Notes under the pieces: generated by a model
The model's database searches: none
What the model was told of the DNA's origin: nothing
Seen by the model: only the letters and a program-made list of their open reading frames with translations
Made by a program: the position numbers and the translations under genes
In this document: positions 9,160 through 17,320 of the stretch, piece by piece
Position numbering within the stretch: position 1 is the first letter of the stretch
Layout: each line of letters opens with the position of its first letter
Assembly (NCBI RefSeq): GCF_001693255.1
Contig: NZ_CP016474.1
Span: 1,568,661-1,632,660, forward strand
From: Picosynechococcus sp. PCC 7003
GTDB taxonomy: Bacteria; Cyanobacteriota; Cyanobacteriia; Cyanobacteriales; MRBY01
Direction of reading: 5' to 3'
DNA: 64,000 bases

Positions 9160-9756
9160 CTAGAGATTTTCACTGGGTGTTTCTGTGGCGGCCAACAACT
9201 CAGGGGGCAAAATCACAGCATCGATCACATGGACAACGCCATTACTGGCAGGGATATCGGCCATCACAACATTCGCATTGTTGACTTTCACGCCATCATC
9301 GAGGGAGATCATCACATCACTACCTTCAACGGTGGTTACAGCCCCAGCACTGAGATCGCTAGACATGACATTACCGCTGACCACATGGTAGGTCAAAATC
9401 TGGGTGAGGAGATCTTTGTTCTCCGGAAGTAAAAGGCTTTCGAGCACACCATCGGGAAGGGCGGCAAAGGCATCATTGGTGGGGGCAAAAACGGTGAAAG
9501 GGCCTTCACCAGAAAGGGTCTCGACGAGGTCAGCCGCAGAAACTGCTGCCACGAGGGTCGAAAAAGCATCGTTGCTAGCAGCAATGTCCACAATGGTCGG
9601 TGCTGTCATTGCCGCCGCGGGTGCGGGCGCTTCAGCTTCGGTCATGGGTTTGGTTTTGTCACCGTAGCTACCATAGTCCCCTGCTTGGGCAACGGTACTG
9701 AAGCCAAGGGTGCTACCAAGGGCCAGACTGAGGGCGAGGGTTTTTGTAAAACGCAT
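9160..9756 (-). CDS. Secreted fasciclin (FAS1) domain protein
   Basis: Exported protein with one FAS1 domain, a fold associated with adhesion or matrix interactions. Residues 1-25 form a signal peptide (MRFTKT, a hydrophobic stretch, then VAQA before GDYG). A short Pro/Ala linker precedes the FAS1 domain (about 54-185), with [15 protein letters not shown] and the later YHVV and [13 protein letters not shown] blocks typical of the family. The ATG at 9756 is chosen because AGGAAG lies eight bases upstream and the signal peptide begins there; the frame extends further with no support. A perfect inverted repeat lies 53-72 bases upstream of the start. Surface location is inferred. Confidence 0.9.
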   Translation of the reverse strand: MRFTKTLALSLALGSTLGFSTVAQAGDYGSYGDKTKPMTEAEAPAPAAAMTAPTIVDIAASNDAFSTLVAAVSAADLVETLSGEGPFTVFAPTNDAFAALPDGVLESLLLPENKDLLTQILTYHVVSGNVMSSDLSAGAVTTVEGSDVMISLDDGVKVNNANVVMADIPASNGVVHVIDAVILPPELLAATETPSENL

Positions 9757-9808
9757 AGATACTTCCTGTATGTGAGCGAACAGTAAAAATGTTTCTTTTT
9801 GTGGTGTT

Positions 9809-9828
9809 TTGTAAAGCAAACTTTACAA
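9809..9828. promoter_or_regulatory. Operator-like inverted repeat upstream of the fasciclin gene
   Basis: TTGTAAAG and CTTTACAA form a perfect 8+8 inverted repeat around CAAA. It sits 53-72 bases before the fasciclin start, where a regulator of that gene could bind. No U-run follows, so it is not a terminator. The regulator is unknown. Confidence 0.4.
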
Positions 9829-9996
9829 TCTTCCTCACTGTAGCAAGTATTTTTTGTTTTGGCAGGAATTGTCTGGAAAGGTCTATTTATTGGGAAATGA
9901 TGGAACTTTCTTGGGTGAACAACGGTCTAGGAATAGTTATTTTCAGAATTTGTTGGCGATACCACAGGCCATAAAGATTAGAGCAGGCTTGACTTT

Positions 9997-10347
9997 TTAA
10001 GAGAGAACGCGTAGAGGATAAATCGTCCACATTTGCCCCGTAACCGTGGGGAGATGAATTTTAAAATTACGGCCATCGGTTACCAGTTTGGTCACAACTG
10101 CAAAGAGATCATTTATGAAAGGAGAAACATGGCGGAGGCGATCGCAACCATTTTGTACCAGCTTTAAACACCAGTGGCGCAACACATCGTACAAGACTTC
10201 TAAGCTAATGTAGATGGCGACTTTCTGGAGTTGACTAAGGTTGAGGGTCAGGGGCGAAAGGCAATAAAGCCAACATAGGAAACCAAATACAGCGAAGGTA
10301 AGGGCGAGTTTGAGGGAGTGATGACGGAAAAAAGTAGTAATAATCAT
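9997..10347 (-). CDS. Small hypothetical protein with an N-terminal membrane segment
   Basis: I do not recognise this 116-residue protein. Residues about 12-36 (LKLALTFAVFGFLCWLYCLSPL) look like a membrane anchor; the remainder has amphipathic helices and a basic, mostly hydrophobic tail. The ATG at 10347 is used; an upstream frame extension to 10428 has no support, and no strong ribosome binding site is seen for either start. The terminator of the repeat-protein gene ends about 80 bases upstream. It could be a chance frame, since nothing but its composition supports coding. Confidence 0.45.
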   Translation of the reverse strand: MIITTFFRHHSLKLALTFAVFGFLCWLYCLSPLTLNLSQLQKVAIYISLEVLYDVLRHWCLKLVQNGCDRLRHVSPFINDLFAVVTKLVTDGRNFKIHLPTVTGQMWTIYPLRVLS

Positions 10348-10426
10348 CGGACTGGCCTGCTCTGTTGTGGTACTGCTTGATAGTTGCCACGCCCCAGAAC
10401 AAATGCAGTATTTGGTTACCCACAGC

Positions 10427-10458
10427 AAAAGCCCCCTAACAGACTGGTCGTGTTAGGG
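10427..10458 (-). terminator. Rho-independent terminator after the repeat-protein gene
   Basis: CCCTAACA (10434-10441) and TGTTAGGG (10451-10458) form a perfect 8-bp stem with a 9-base loop. Read on the minus strand it is followed by GGCTTTTGC, a short T-run. It is placed to end the transcript that stops at 10544. Confidence 0.6.
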
Positions 10459-10543
10459 AAAAGATTGCGCTTATGGGTCAGGTCTCAGTCAAGGCGATGA
10501 TGTGCTTTGTGCCATCACACCACCACCTTGGCGATCGCCTTTT

Positions 10544-11023
10544 TTAGAAAGAGAAGATGGAGCTTTGGTTTTGAAAGCTGTTTTGGAAACTGCTGTTGTT
10601 GACGCTGTTGCCGAAGCCAATTCCCGCGCCTGTTTGGCTTGCACCCACCTGGGAGATACTGGCATTATTGCCGAATCCAAAGGCACCAGATTGTTGTTGA
10701 GTGCTGGACTGTCCTAAATTGTTGTTGACATTGTTGAAGAAGCCATCGGCAACGGCGGTTTGGGAGCCAATAATTGTGGACTGGGCGCCGTTGTCACCAC
10801 CACTAAAGAAACCGCTCTGGTTTTGGAAATTCGATTGGCCCATGCTGTTAGAGGTGGAGTTACCCACACCGACGGCGGCACTGGTCTGTTCAGAAATCAT
10901 GGTGCTGCTAGAAACATTATCAGCTTTAGCGGGTTGGGCGAGGCTGAGAACACCGAGGGCGAGGAGAGCACCAGCGGTAGCCAGCTTGAGGGATTGGGGA
11001 CGGGAGAAAGCGAAAGTAGTCAT
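10544..11023 (-). CDS. Secreted repeat protein with 42-residue Gly/Asn/Gln/Ser repeats
   Basis: A 159-residue exported protein of unknown function. Residues 1-34 are a signal peptide ending in PAKA. The rest is almost wholly repeats: 48-89 and 90-131 are full 42-residue units and 132-159 is a partial third. Each unit runs G-F/V-G-N-x-x-x-N-S-x-x-x-Q-S...Q-x-Q-S-G-x-F, and the two full units end in SQT. The pattern of Asn, Gln, Ser and Gly at regular spacing recalls curlin-like and other amyloid-forming beta-solenoid repeats, but the spacing is not that of CsgA. The ATG at 11023 has AGGT eight bases upstream. A terminator follows the gene. Charged residues are nearly absent from the mature protein. 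Confidence 0.8.
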   Translation of the reverse strand: MTTFAFSRPQSLKLATAGALLALGVLSLAQPAKADNVSSSTMISEQTSAAVGVGNSTSNSMGQSNFQNQSGFFSGGDNGAQSTIIGSQTAVADGFFNNVNNNLGQSSTQQQSGAFGFGNNASISQVGASQTGAGIGFGNSVNNSSFQNSFQNQSSIFSF

Positions 11024-11130
11024 TTGTTTTACCTGGTTGGCTTGATTGTGTGTTGCCAGGTGATAGTGACCAGAAATTTTGCTTATGCAGTTTTGAGCGC
11101 AACTTTTTTGCAATTCCCTACTATCAAAGG

Positions 11131-12318
11131 CTACAGGGTTTTCGGTAAAAGCTGACCATCTGCTTGAATCGTTAAAGGCGTCTCCGGAAAGTCCCGTTGG
11201 GTCAATTGTTGCATCCGCTTAATCGCCGTTCCCGTAGCATCGTAAAACGGAAATCCTTGGCCGTTGAGGCGCACAGGATGGAGTTTTCCCTTCAAAAAAC
11301 GCCCCTCACTACTCATCGAAACCTCTAAAACAACGCTTTCGGCAAGGGTACTGGCCACCGACAGAGCACCATCGGCAACGAAATTACCGAGGGAATAGGC
11401 GATCAAACGACCTTGGTAAAGTTCCACAGCCCGGAGTACATGGGGGCCATGGCCAACGATTAGATCGGCTCCGGCATCAATCAGCGTCCGGGAAAATTTA
11501 TGGAGGTCGCCACGGTTCTCGCCAAAAAACCATTCGGTACCAGGCCGGACGCGATTTGCCCCAGTACCCTCGGCACCAGCATGGACAGAGATCACGATAA
11601 TGTCGGCTTTGGCGTCGGCTTCCTTGACCAGGGCGACGGCGGCATTCAGGTCTTGAACCGTGTTGTGATACTGGTAGGTACTAAAACCGATGAGGGCAAC
11701 GGTAAGGTCTTTGTGTTGGTGGTAATGGATTTGATTTTTAACGCCAATGGGAGCAATGCCAGTGTCCGTGAGGGTCGCTTGGGTATCTTGAAAGCCTGTT
11801 GGGCCGTAGTCGAAGGTGTGGTTGTTGGCGATGCTGAGGGCTTGGAACCCGGCATCCTTGAGGAGATTGACGTAGCTGGGCGCTGTCCGAAAAGCAAAGA
11901 CATTGGGCCGACTAATATCTTTGGCGGCGTAGGGATGATTGGTGAGGGTGGTTTCTAGGTTGCCGATGAGGAGGTCACTCCAACCGAGCTGGCCTTCGAC
12001 TCCGGCGAACATTTGCATTTTTTGTTCGACTTGGGGGGTTTTCGAGTAACGAGTCCCTGGGGCCATATCTCCAACGGCCTTGAGGGTGATCACAGTCGTT
12101 TTTGTTTGAGGCGCAGGAAGCGTTGCCTTGGCCGCATCGGTGGTGATCGTGGTGAGGGTGCTGTTGCTGATGACGACGGAAGTGCTGCTAAAAGAAACTT
12201 GTTGTCGTTGATAATGACGGAACCCCAGAATGCCAAGGGAAGCGATGATCGTCAGGCCACCTAAACCCCAGGGCAACCAACGGCGCAGGGATGCAGGAGA
12301 TAAAGGAAACTGTGCCAT
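11131..12318 (-). CDS. CapA-family protein (poly-gamma-glutamate synthesis type metallophosphatase fold)
   Basis: Belongs to the CapA/PGA_cap family, with a calcineurin-like fold and a role, where known, in capsule or cell-envelope polymer synthesis. A single N-terminal membrane anchor (about 14-34) precedes a Ser/Thr-rich linker. The catalytic-type blocks are LKAVGDMAPG, GNLETTL, SIANNHTFDYG, SVHAGAEG and GHGPHVLRAVELY, in the usual order. Its 395 residues are a normal length. No other capsule genes are adjacent, so a poly-gamma-glutamate product should not be assumed. Confidence 0.88.
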   Translation of the reverse strand: MAQFPLSPASLRRWLPWGLGGLTIIASLGILGFRHYQRQQVSFSSTSVVISNSTLTTITTDAAKATLPAPQTKTTVITLKAVGDMAPGTRYSKTPQVEQKMQMFAGVEGQLGWSDLLIGNLETTLTNHPYAAKDISRPNVFAFRTAPSYVNLLKDAGFQALSIANNHTFDYGPTGFQDTQATLTDTGIAPIGVKNQIHYHQHKDLTVALIGFSTYQYHNTVQDLNAAVALVKEADAKADIIVISVHAGAEGTGANRVRPGTEWFFGENRGDLHKFSRTLIDAGADLIVGHGPHVLRAVELYQGRLIAYSLGNFVADGALSVASTLAESVVLEVSMSSEGRFLKGKLHPVRLNGQGFPFYDATGTAIKRMQQLTQRDFPETPLTIQADGQLLPKTL

Positions 12319-12483
12319 AGCAACGGACGCAAAAGTACCGCTTTATCGTACTGGATTTTTGGCGCTTCAATGTTTAGGAGACACAGAAAATAAATCATCG
12401 GTGGCGATCGCCTTTTTATCGCCTTTTCCTCGCCCGCCTGTCGTCTTTTTATTAACAAACTTTTGGGGCAGTTAAAAATGCCT

Positions 12484-12951
12484 TTACCAACGGGTGTCGA
12501 GGTAGATATTTTGGTCGTTGTGGTAGGTGGGGCGTTGCCAAGGATTGCGCTGCCAATAGGTGTTGAATTGGGGTGATGGAGCCGCCTCATTTTTCCAGGG
12601 CTGTTGCCAGTAGGGCTCATATTGCCAAGGGCGACTCTTTTTACTTTTGAAAGTATTGCTAAAAGAATAGGTATGACGGCTACTCGGCTGGCGGTAGTGG
12701 GCTGGTTTCCAATGGCGATCGCCCTGCCGTCGATAATTGCTAGACCCAGGATAATCACCATAGTAGGGAGAGCGGGAATAGTAGGCATGGCCGTTGATAA
12801 AAGTGTTGGGGCCAAAGGTCTGGATACTATACTGATTCCCCCGACCATCCTGGCAGGTGGTATAAAAATCGCTAATCCGGAGACAAGTTCCCTGGGCGGC
12901 GACGGGGATCGCCAGCCAGGAAATTCCCAAGGCCAAAATTAAAGCTTTCAT
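12484..12951 (-). CDS. Small secreted protein rich in Tyr, Trp, Pro and Arg
   Basis: Not recognised by family. The 155-residue protein begins with a clear signal peptide (MKALILALGISWLAIPVAAQG). A short conserved-looking segment with two Cys (CLRISDFYTTC) follows, then a low-complexity tail rich in Tyr, Trp, Arg, Pro and Gln. Such tails occur in cell-surface and matrix-associated proteins, but no function can be given. It is read on the same strand as the capA-like gene about 165 bp downstream. Confidence 0.65.
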   Translation of the reverse strand: MKALILALGISWLAIPVAAQGTCLRISDFYTTCQDGRGNQYSIQTFGPNTFINGHAYYSRSPYYGDYPGSSNYRRQGDRHWKPAHYRQPSSRHTYSFSNTFKSKKSRPWQYEPYWQQPWKNEAAPSPQFNTYWQRNPWQRPTYHNDQNIYLDTRW

Positions 12952-13022
12952 TTAGTTGATGCAGAGCGCTGAAACTTGCTTTCAGTATAGCCAAAGGATT
13001 TTTGAGTTTCTTGGCGTACACC

Positions 13023-13985
13023 TTACCAATTCCACAGGAGCGGATTTTCGTCTAAAGGATCAGTCACGGTTCGACCAATATGGTCAATGGCGTCGAGATC
13101 TTCAGCCGTTAACTCGACATCGATGGCCTGGGCATTGGCGATCGCCTGTTGGGCATTGCGCGCCCCGACAATGGCATTGGTTTGGGGCTGCCGAATCAGC
13201 CAGGCGATCGCCAGTTGGGCTAAGGTGCAATTTTTCGTCGTGGCGATCGGTTTCAGGAGTTCTAGGGCTGCTTGTACCCGCTGGTAATTTTCTGGGTCAG
13301 CGTACAGACGGTTGTGGGAGCGGTGATCTCCGGCTGCAAACTGGTGATCAGGGCCAAATTTCCCCGTGAGCAGCCCCTGAGCTAAGGAAGAGTAGGCGAG
13401 GATCGAAATCTGCTGGGCCGCACAAAACGGTTGAATTTCCCGTTCAATGGCTCGCCAGAACAGAGAGTAGGGCGGTTGAATACTATCGATTTGGCCGTGT
13501 TCCATGGCTTCCTGGAGCTGTGCGAGGGAAAAATTAGACACCCCAATGGCGCGAATTTTGCCCTGTTCTTTTAATTGATTCAGGGCGGTCATGGTTTCGC
13601 CAATGGGAACTAGGTCAGAATTCCAAGTGCCCGCTGGCCAGTGGATTTGATACAGATCGATATAGTCTGTTTGGAGTCTTTTGAGGGAATTTTCGCAGGC
13701 GGTGATCACCTGGTCATGGTGGAGATGATTTGCAAAAACTTTGGTCAGTAAAGTCACTTGATCCCGTTGGGGGGTGATCGCCTCGGCGACCCGACGTTCT
13801 GAATCCCCATCGCCATAAATTTCAGCGGTATCGATGGTCGCAATACCTGCATCTACGGCGGCACGGATCCCAGCAACAATTTCTTGGTCGTCAATATTTA
13901 CCCAATTGCGCTTTCCCGCTTGCCATGTGCCGAGAATAATCGGGGTAATTTGGACGGAACTTTTGCCTAGTTGTCTTGTTTTCAT
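13023..13985 (-). CDS. Aldo/keto reductase
   Basis: NADPH-dependent oxidoreductase of the aldo/keto reductase superfamily, cytoplasmic, with a TIM-barrel fold. The catalytic tetrad is visible: D52 (in TIDTAEIYG), Y57, K82 (LLTKVF) and H115 (YQIHWP). The GVSNFS block and the late NAIVGARNAQQ nucleotide-binding block are also present. Its 320 residues are the usual length. The substrate cannot be read from sequence. It is monocistronic by position, with an unrelated gene starting divergently about 115 bp upstream. Confidence 0.92.
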   Translation of the reverse strand: MKTRQLGKSSVQITPIILGTWQAGKRNWVNIDDQEIVAGIRAAVDAGIATIDTAEIYGDGDSERRVAEAITPQRDQVTLLTKVFANHLHHDQVITACENSLKRLQTDYIDLYQIHWPAGTWNSDLVPIGETMTALNQLKEQGKIRAIGVSNFSLAQLQEAMEHGQIDSIQPPYSLFWRAIEREIQPFCAAQQISILAYSSLAQGLLTGKFGPDHQFAAGDHRSHNRLYADPENYQRVQAALELLKPIATTKNCTLAQLAIAWLIRQPQTNAIVGARNAQQAIANAQAIDVELTAEDLDAIDHIGRTVTDPLDENPLLWNW

Positions 13986-14099
13986 AAGTTCGTTTTTTTT
14001 GGCGGGTCACTGGTTTCACTGTAGCTTGTTCCGTTGAGGAATTAATCTACACTCTCAGATTCGATAAGCTGGGGGGGCAAGGGTTGGAGGAAAACAAGT

Positions 14100-16622
14100 A
14101 TGACCATCCAGGAACGTTTGATTTGGTTACAGGAGCGCACCAGCCTCGGTTGTTTATCGATGGAAACCCTGGGGGCGATCGCCGCAGCACTCCAAAGGCA
14201 AACCCTCCCTCCCCAACAGGCCCTCAGCGAGATCGGCCAAGCGCCCCAAGGTTTATACATTTTGATTTCCGGGGAAGTGGTCTGTCACAATGCCGAGGCT
14301 GCACCGGAGACCAACTCCTTAACCAGAGGCAGTACCGTTAACCTGCGCTCCTTACTGCTGAATGAAGCTGCCCAAGAGGCGATCGCCACCGTCACCGAAA
14401 CAGAAGTGTGGTTTATGCCGCGCCAACAGTGGCAAGACATAATTCAAAACTATCCTGAAATTACCCAGGCCTTTTCCCAGGATCTCGCCCAGGAACTCGC
14501 AGAAGTCGCCCAAGCCCTCCAACAGGAACAGCAACAGCAGGAAATTTTGCGCCCCTACCTCGTCACCAAAGCAAAACGGGGCGTTGTGGGGAAAAGTCGC
14601 TATGCTAAACGCCTGCGGCAACAAATTCGTGAGGCGGGCACCCATGATCGATCCATTTATATTTTTGGAGAGCCGGGCTTAGAAAAAGATAATTTAGCCG
14701 CCTTGATTCACTATGGTTCACCCCGGCGGCGCCAGCCAATTATTAAGATCGATTGCAGCATTCTCCAAAAAAGTGGCGCTGAACTCTTTGGCCGCACCGA
14801 TGGCAAAAAAGGTCTCCTGGAATGGCTAGGGAAAGGCACCCTAATCCTCAACAAGATTGAAGAACTACCCCCGGAATTGATCGATAAAGTCGCCACTTTA
14901 ATCGAAACCCAGACCTATACCCCCATCAGTCGTCCCGGTGATCCAGAACCTGTCCCCCAACAAACTGCGGCAAAATTGGTGGCGATCGCCGAACGACAAC
15001 TCCCTGCCGTGGCCCGCCATTTTTCCGAAACGATCAAGGTGCCACCGCTGCGGGTCCGCAAAGCAGATCTAGCGGCCCAGGTGGAATATTACACCAGCTT
15101 ATTTTGCCGGGCGAAGGGCCTCGATAAACCGACCCTTACCCCCGAAGCTCTCCGTCGTCTCCAGTCCTACGACTTCCCGAACAATATCCGCGAGTTGCAA
15201 AACCTGGTGGAACGGGCCATTGTCCAATCGGATCAGGGGTCAATGCTCACCGAAGAAATTTTTTGGTCAGCCCAGGGGAAACAAAAACGATTTCGCCTCA
15301 ATTTACTCAATGCCTACCCTACCTTCCGGCGTTTTCTCCGGAGCCCTTGGTGGCCCGACCGCATTAACTATGGTTTTACGGCGATCGCCTTTCCGTTAAT
15401 TATTGCCGTTCTCTTTCTCGCCCCCCAAACCCGTGACCAAAACTTTGCCTTAAATTTCTTTTGGGCTTGGTGGTGGCCCCTGGTGCTCCTGGCGTTTCCC
15501 TTTGTCGGTCGTCTCTGGTGTGCCGTTTGTCCGTTTATGATCTACGGGGAAATCACCCAAAAAATTACCACCGAACTCCTGAAGCGAGACCTCAAACCCT
15601 GGCCCCGTCAGCAGGCCGAAAAATGGGGCGGTTGGTTTCTCTTTGGCCTTTTTGCCTTAATCTTTCTTTGGGAAGAACTGTGGGATTTACAAAATACCGC
15701 TTATCTCTCCGCTTGGTTACTGATTATCATTACCGCCGGGGCGATGATCTGTTCGGCGATCTTTGAACGGCGGTTTTGGTGTCGCTATCTTTGTCCCATC
15801 GGCGGCATGAATGGCCTCTTTGCAAAACTCTCGATGACAGAACTACGGGCGCAACAGGGCACTTGTTCGGCAGAATGTAGCACCTATCAATGTTACAAAG
15901 GTGGTCCCCAAAAGGGTGAAGGCTTAGAAACGGCGGGCTGCCCCCTATACTCCCACCCGGCCCAACTCGAAGACAACCGCGATTGTGTACTCTGTATGAC
16001 TTGTCTCAAGGCTTGCCCCCATCGGTCGGTGGCGGTCAACTTGCGGCCCCCAGCCATTGAACTCTGGACAACCCACCAACCCCGCGCCTATGAAGTGGCT
16101 CTTTTACTGTTACTGCTGGGGGGCATTTTTCTTCATCGGCTGCCGGAAATTAATCAAGTCCTGGGTTTAAATGTAGACCTCAGTCAATTTTGGCCCCACC
16201 TGGGGTTGGCGATCGCCGCCTTGGGAATTCCCGCTGGCTTGGTACTCCTCACGGGGGCAGCGGTGCAATTTTTAAATTCACCCCCCAAAGCAAAACCCTT
16301 TTTACAACTGGCCTATGGCTATCTGCCCTTGGTTTTGGGAGGCAGCCTTGCCCATTATCTCCGTCTCGGTTTAGGGGAAGCCGGCCAAATTTTACCCGTC
16401 ACCATGGCCACCTTCGGTCTCCAGGGCAGTACCTTACCGATTGTTGTCGCTCACCCTGCCGTCATTGCCTTTCTCCAAGGTTCTACCCTGATCTTCGGGA
16501 CGCTCTGCACCTTTGTGCTCACGAAAAAGATTAGTAAACAAGCCTGGCGATCGCTGTTGCCCCAGTACCTGACAAGTCTCGGTCTCACCTGGGCTATGGC
16601 TCAGATTATTGTCGGTTTGTAA
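14100..16622 (+). CDS. Fusion: cyclic-nucleotide-binding-like domain, degenerate sigma54-type AAA domain and NapH/NosR-like Fe-S membrane module
   Basis: An 840-residue multidomain protein. Residues about 1-140 resemble a cyclic-nucleotide-binding (CAP effector) fold. Residues about 160-390 align by eye with the AAA domain of sigma54 activators and end with the usual NIRELQNLVERAI block, but the ATPase motifs are lost: the Walker A position reads GEPGLEKD (190-197), the GAFTGA loop is absent after ELFG (228-231), and Walker B reads LILNKIEEL with N251 and K252 for D and E. From about 425 come membrane segments with C474-x2-C477-P, C561-x3-C565-P and a ferredoxin-type cluster C629-x2-C632-x2-C635-x3-C639-P. 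The C-terminal 180 residues are again hydrophobic. It is probably an inner or thylakoid membrane redox sensor or electron-transfer protein; its partner is unknown. Confidence 0.85.
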   Translation: MTIQERLIWLQERTSLGCLSMETLGAIAAALQRQTLPPQQALSEIGQAPQGLYILISGEVVCHNAEAAPETNSLTRGSTVNLRSLLLNEAAQEAIATVTETEVWFMPRQQWQDIIQNYPEITQAFSQDLAQELAEVAQALQQEQQQQEILRPYLVTKAKRGVVGKSRYAKRLRQQIREAGTHDRSIYIFGEPGLEKDNLAALIHYGSPRRRQPIIKIDCSILQKSGAELFGRTDGKKGLLEWLGKGTLILNKIEELPPELIDKVATLIETQTYTPISRPGDPEPVPQQTAAKLVAIAERQLPAVARHFSETIKVPPLRVRKADLAAQVEYYTSLFCRAKGLDKPTLTPEALRRLQSYDFPNNIRELQNLVERAIVQSDQGSMLTEEIFWSAQGKQKRFRLNLLNAYPTFRRFLRSPWWPDRINYGFTAIAFPLIIAVLFLAPQTRDQNFALNFFWAWWWPLVLLAFPFVGRLWCAVCPFMIYGEITQKITTELLKRDLKPWPRQQAEKWGGWFLFGLFALIFLWEELWDLQNTAYLSAWLLIIITAGAMICSAIFERRFWCRYLCPIGGMNGLFAKLSMTELRAQQGTCSAECSTYQCYKGGPQKGEGLETAGCPLYSHPAQLEDNRDCVLCMTCLKACPHRSVAVNLRPPAIELWTTHQPRAYEVALLLLLLGGIFLHRLPEINQVLGLNVDLSQFWPHLGLAIAALGIPAGLVLLTGAAVQFLNSPPKAKPFLQLAYGYLPLVLGGSLAHYLRLGLGEAGQILPVTMATFGLQGSTLPIVVAHPAVIAFLQGSTLIFGTLCTFVLTKKISKQAWRSLLPQYLTSLGLTWAMAQIIVGL

Positions 16623-16680
16623 CAGATTTTTGTTACAAAAACCCAGGGCTTAACATGATTTTTCCGCCCATTATTGCTCT

Positions 16681-16707
16681 ACCCCGATCCCCTGTAAGGA
16701 TTGGGGT
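16681..16707 (+). other. Strong hairpin after the Fe-S fusion gene
   Basis: ACCCCGATCC (16681-16690) pairs with GGATTGGGGT (16698-16707), ten pairs including one G-T wobble, around a seven-base loop. It lies 60 bases past the fusion-gene stop. The tract after it is TACTGCTGTTT, too weak for a confident terminator, so it may instead stabilise the transcript end. Confidence 0.4.
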
Positions 16708-16775
16708 TACTGCTGTTTGGGGCAAATGGCGGCGCAGAAAATTACACCCCAGAAAAATATTTTTCCGTCAATAGC

Positions 16776-16805
16776 TTGCAACATTTGTTTACAATCTGTT
16801 ATATT
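16776..16805 (+). promoter_or_regulatory. Putative HLIP promoter with overlapping HLR1 (RpaB-binding) element
   Basis: TTGCAA (16776-16781) and TATATT (16800-16805), 18 bases apart, fit -35 and -10 boxes. Overlapping them is TTTACAAT-CT-GTTATATT (16788-16805), which fits the HLR1 consensus of two octamers, each G/T-TTACA-W-W separated by two bases, with one mismatch (T for C in the second octamer). RpaB is known to act on hli genes through HLR1. Overlap with the -10 box would suit repression in low light. Read by eye, not tested. Confidence 0.55.
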
Positions 16806-16836
16806 TATTCATGTAAGCAAACACGAGGTTTCCTCA

Positions 16837-17046
16837 ATGGCTACTGGTTATACTTCCAACGAATTCGGTCAACTCAACAGCTTTGCAATCGAGCCTGAAG
16901 TTTACGTTGATGCAGAGCACACCGCCGGCTGGACAAGCTACGCCGAGAAGTTAAATGGCCGCCTGGCAATGATTGGCTTTGTGGCGCTCATCGCAACGGA
17001 ATTGATTGGTGGCGACACCCTCATCAATCTCCTGTTCCAACTCTAA
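16837..17046 (+). CDS. High light-inducible protein (HLIP, CAB/ELIP superfamily)
   Basis: One-helix thylakoid protein of the chlorophyll a/b-binding superfamily. It protects photosystem assembly and binds chlorophyll and carotenoid under high light. The 69 residues carry the signature E37-K-L-N40-G41-R42-L-A44-M45-I-G47-F48 followed by a hydrophobic helix (about 42-58); E37 and N40 are the expected pigment ligands. The ATG at 16837 has GAGG eight bases upstream; longer frames to the left have no support. An HLR1-type element covers the promoter region, which suggests control by RpaB. Which hli paralogue this is cannot be said. Confidence 0.95.
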   Translation: MATGYTSNEFGQLNSFAIEPEVYVDAEHTAGWTSYAEKLNGRLAMIGFVALIATELIGGDTLINLLFQL

Positions 17047-17095
17047 TTTTTAAAGTTTTTTCCCAGTTATTTGTCGTTTTACGAGGCTAGTTGCA

Positions 17096-17293
17096 ATGTT
17101 TGGTTCCCTGGTTATCTTGGTTCGCAAAGTAATGGGTACAGCCCGCTTTAACAAAACCCGTGGCAAGGTCATCGGTCTTCATTGCAAGACGATCTCCAAC
17201 TTCTGCAACGCCGTGGGCCTCGATGCAAAAACTCGACAAAGTCTGATTCGCCTCGCGAAATCCAATGGCCACCGCCTAGGTTTCATGGCCTAA
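17096..17293 (+). CDS. Small basic conserved-type protein of unknown function
   Basis: A 65-residue basic protein (predicted net positive charge) beginning MFGSLVILVRKVMG, with two Cys in the centre (HC and FC) and a basic tail (RLAKSNGHRLGFMA). I have the impression of a widely conserved cyanobacterial small protein but cannot name it with certainty. The ATG at 17096 is preceded by ACGAGG about 11 bases upstream. It starts 49 bases after the HLIP stop and 27 bases before the next gene, so the three may be cotranscribed. Function unknown. Confidence 0.75.
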   Translation: MFGSLVILVRKVMGTARFNKTRGKVIGLHCKTISNFCNAVGLDAKTRQSLIRLAKSNGHRLGFMA

Positions 17294-17320
17294 CCCCCGT
17301 TGCACTCTTAGGTACTCCAT

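Noticed and set aside
9789-9974. 61-codon plus-strand frame overlapping the fasciclin promoter
   Set aside because: It covers the inverted-repeat operator and upstream region and shows no coding signs.
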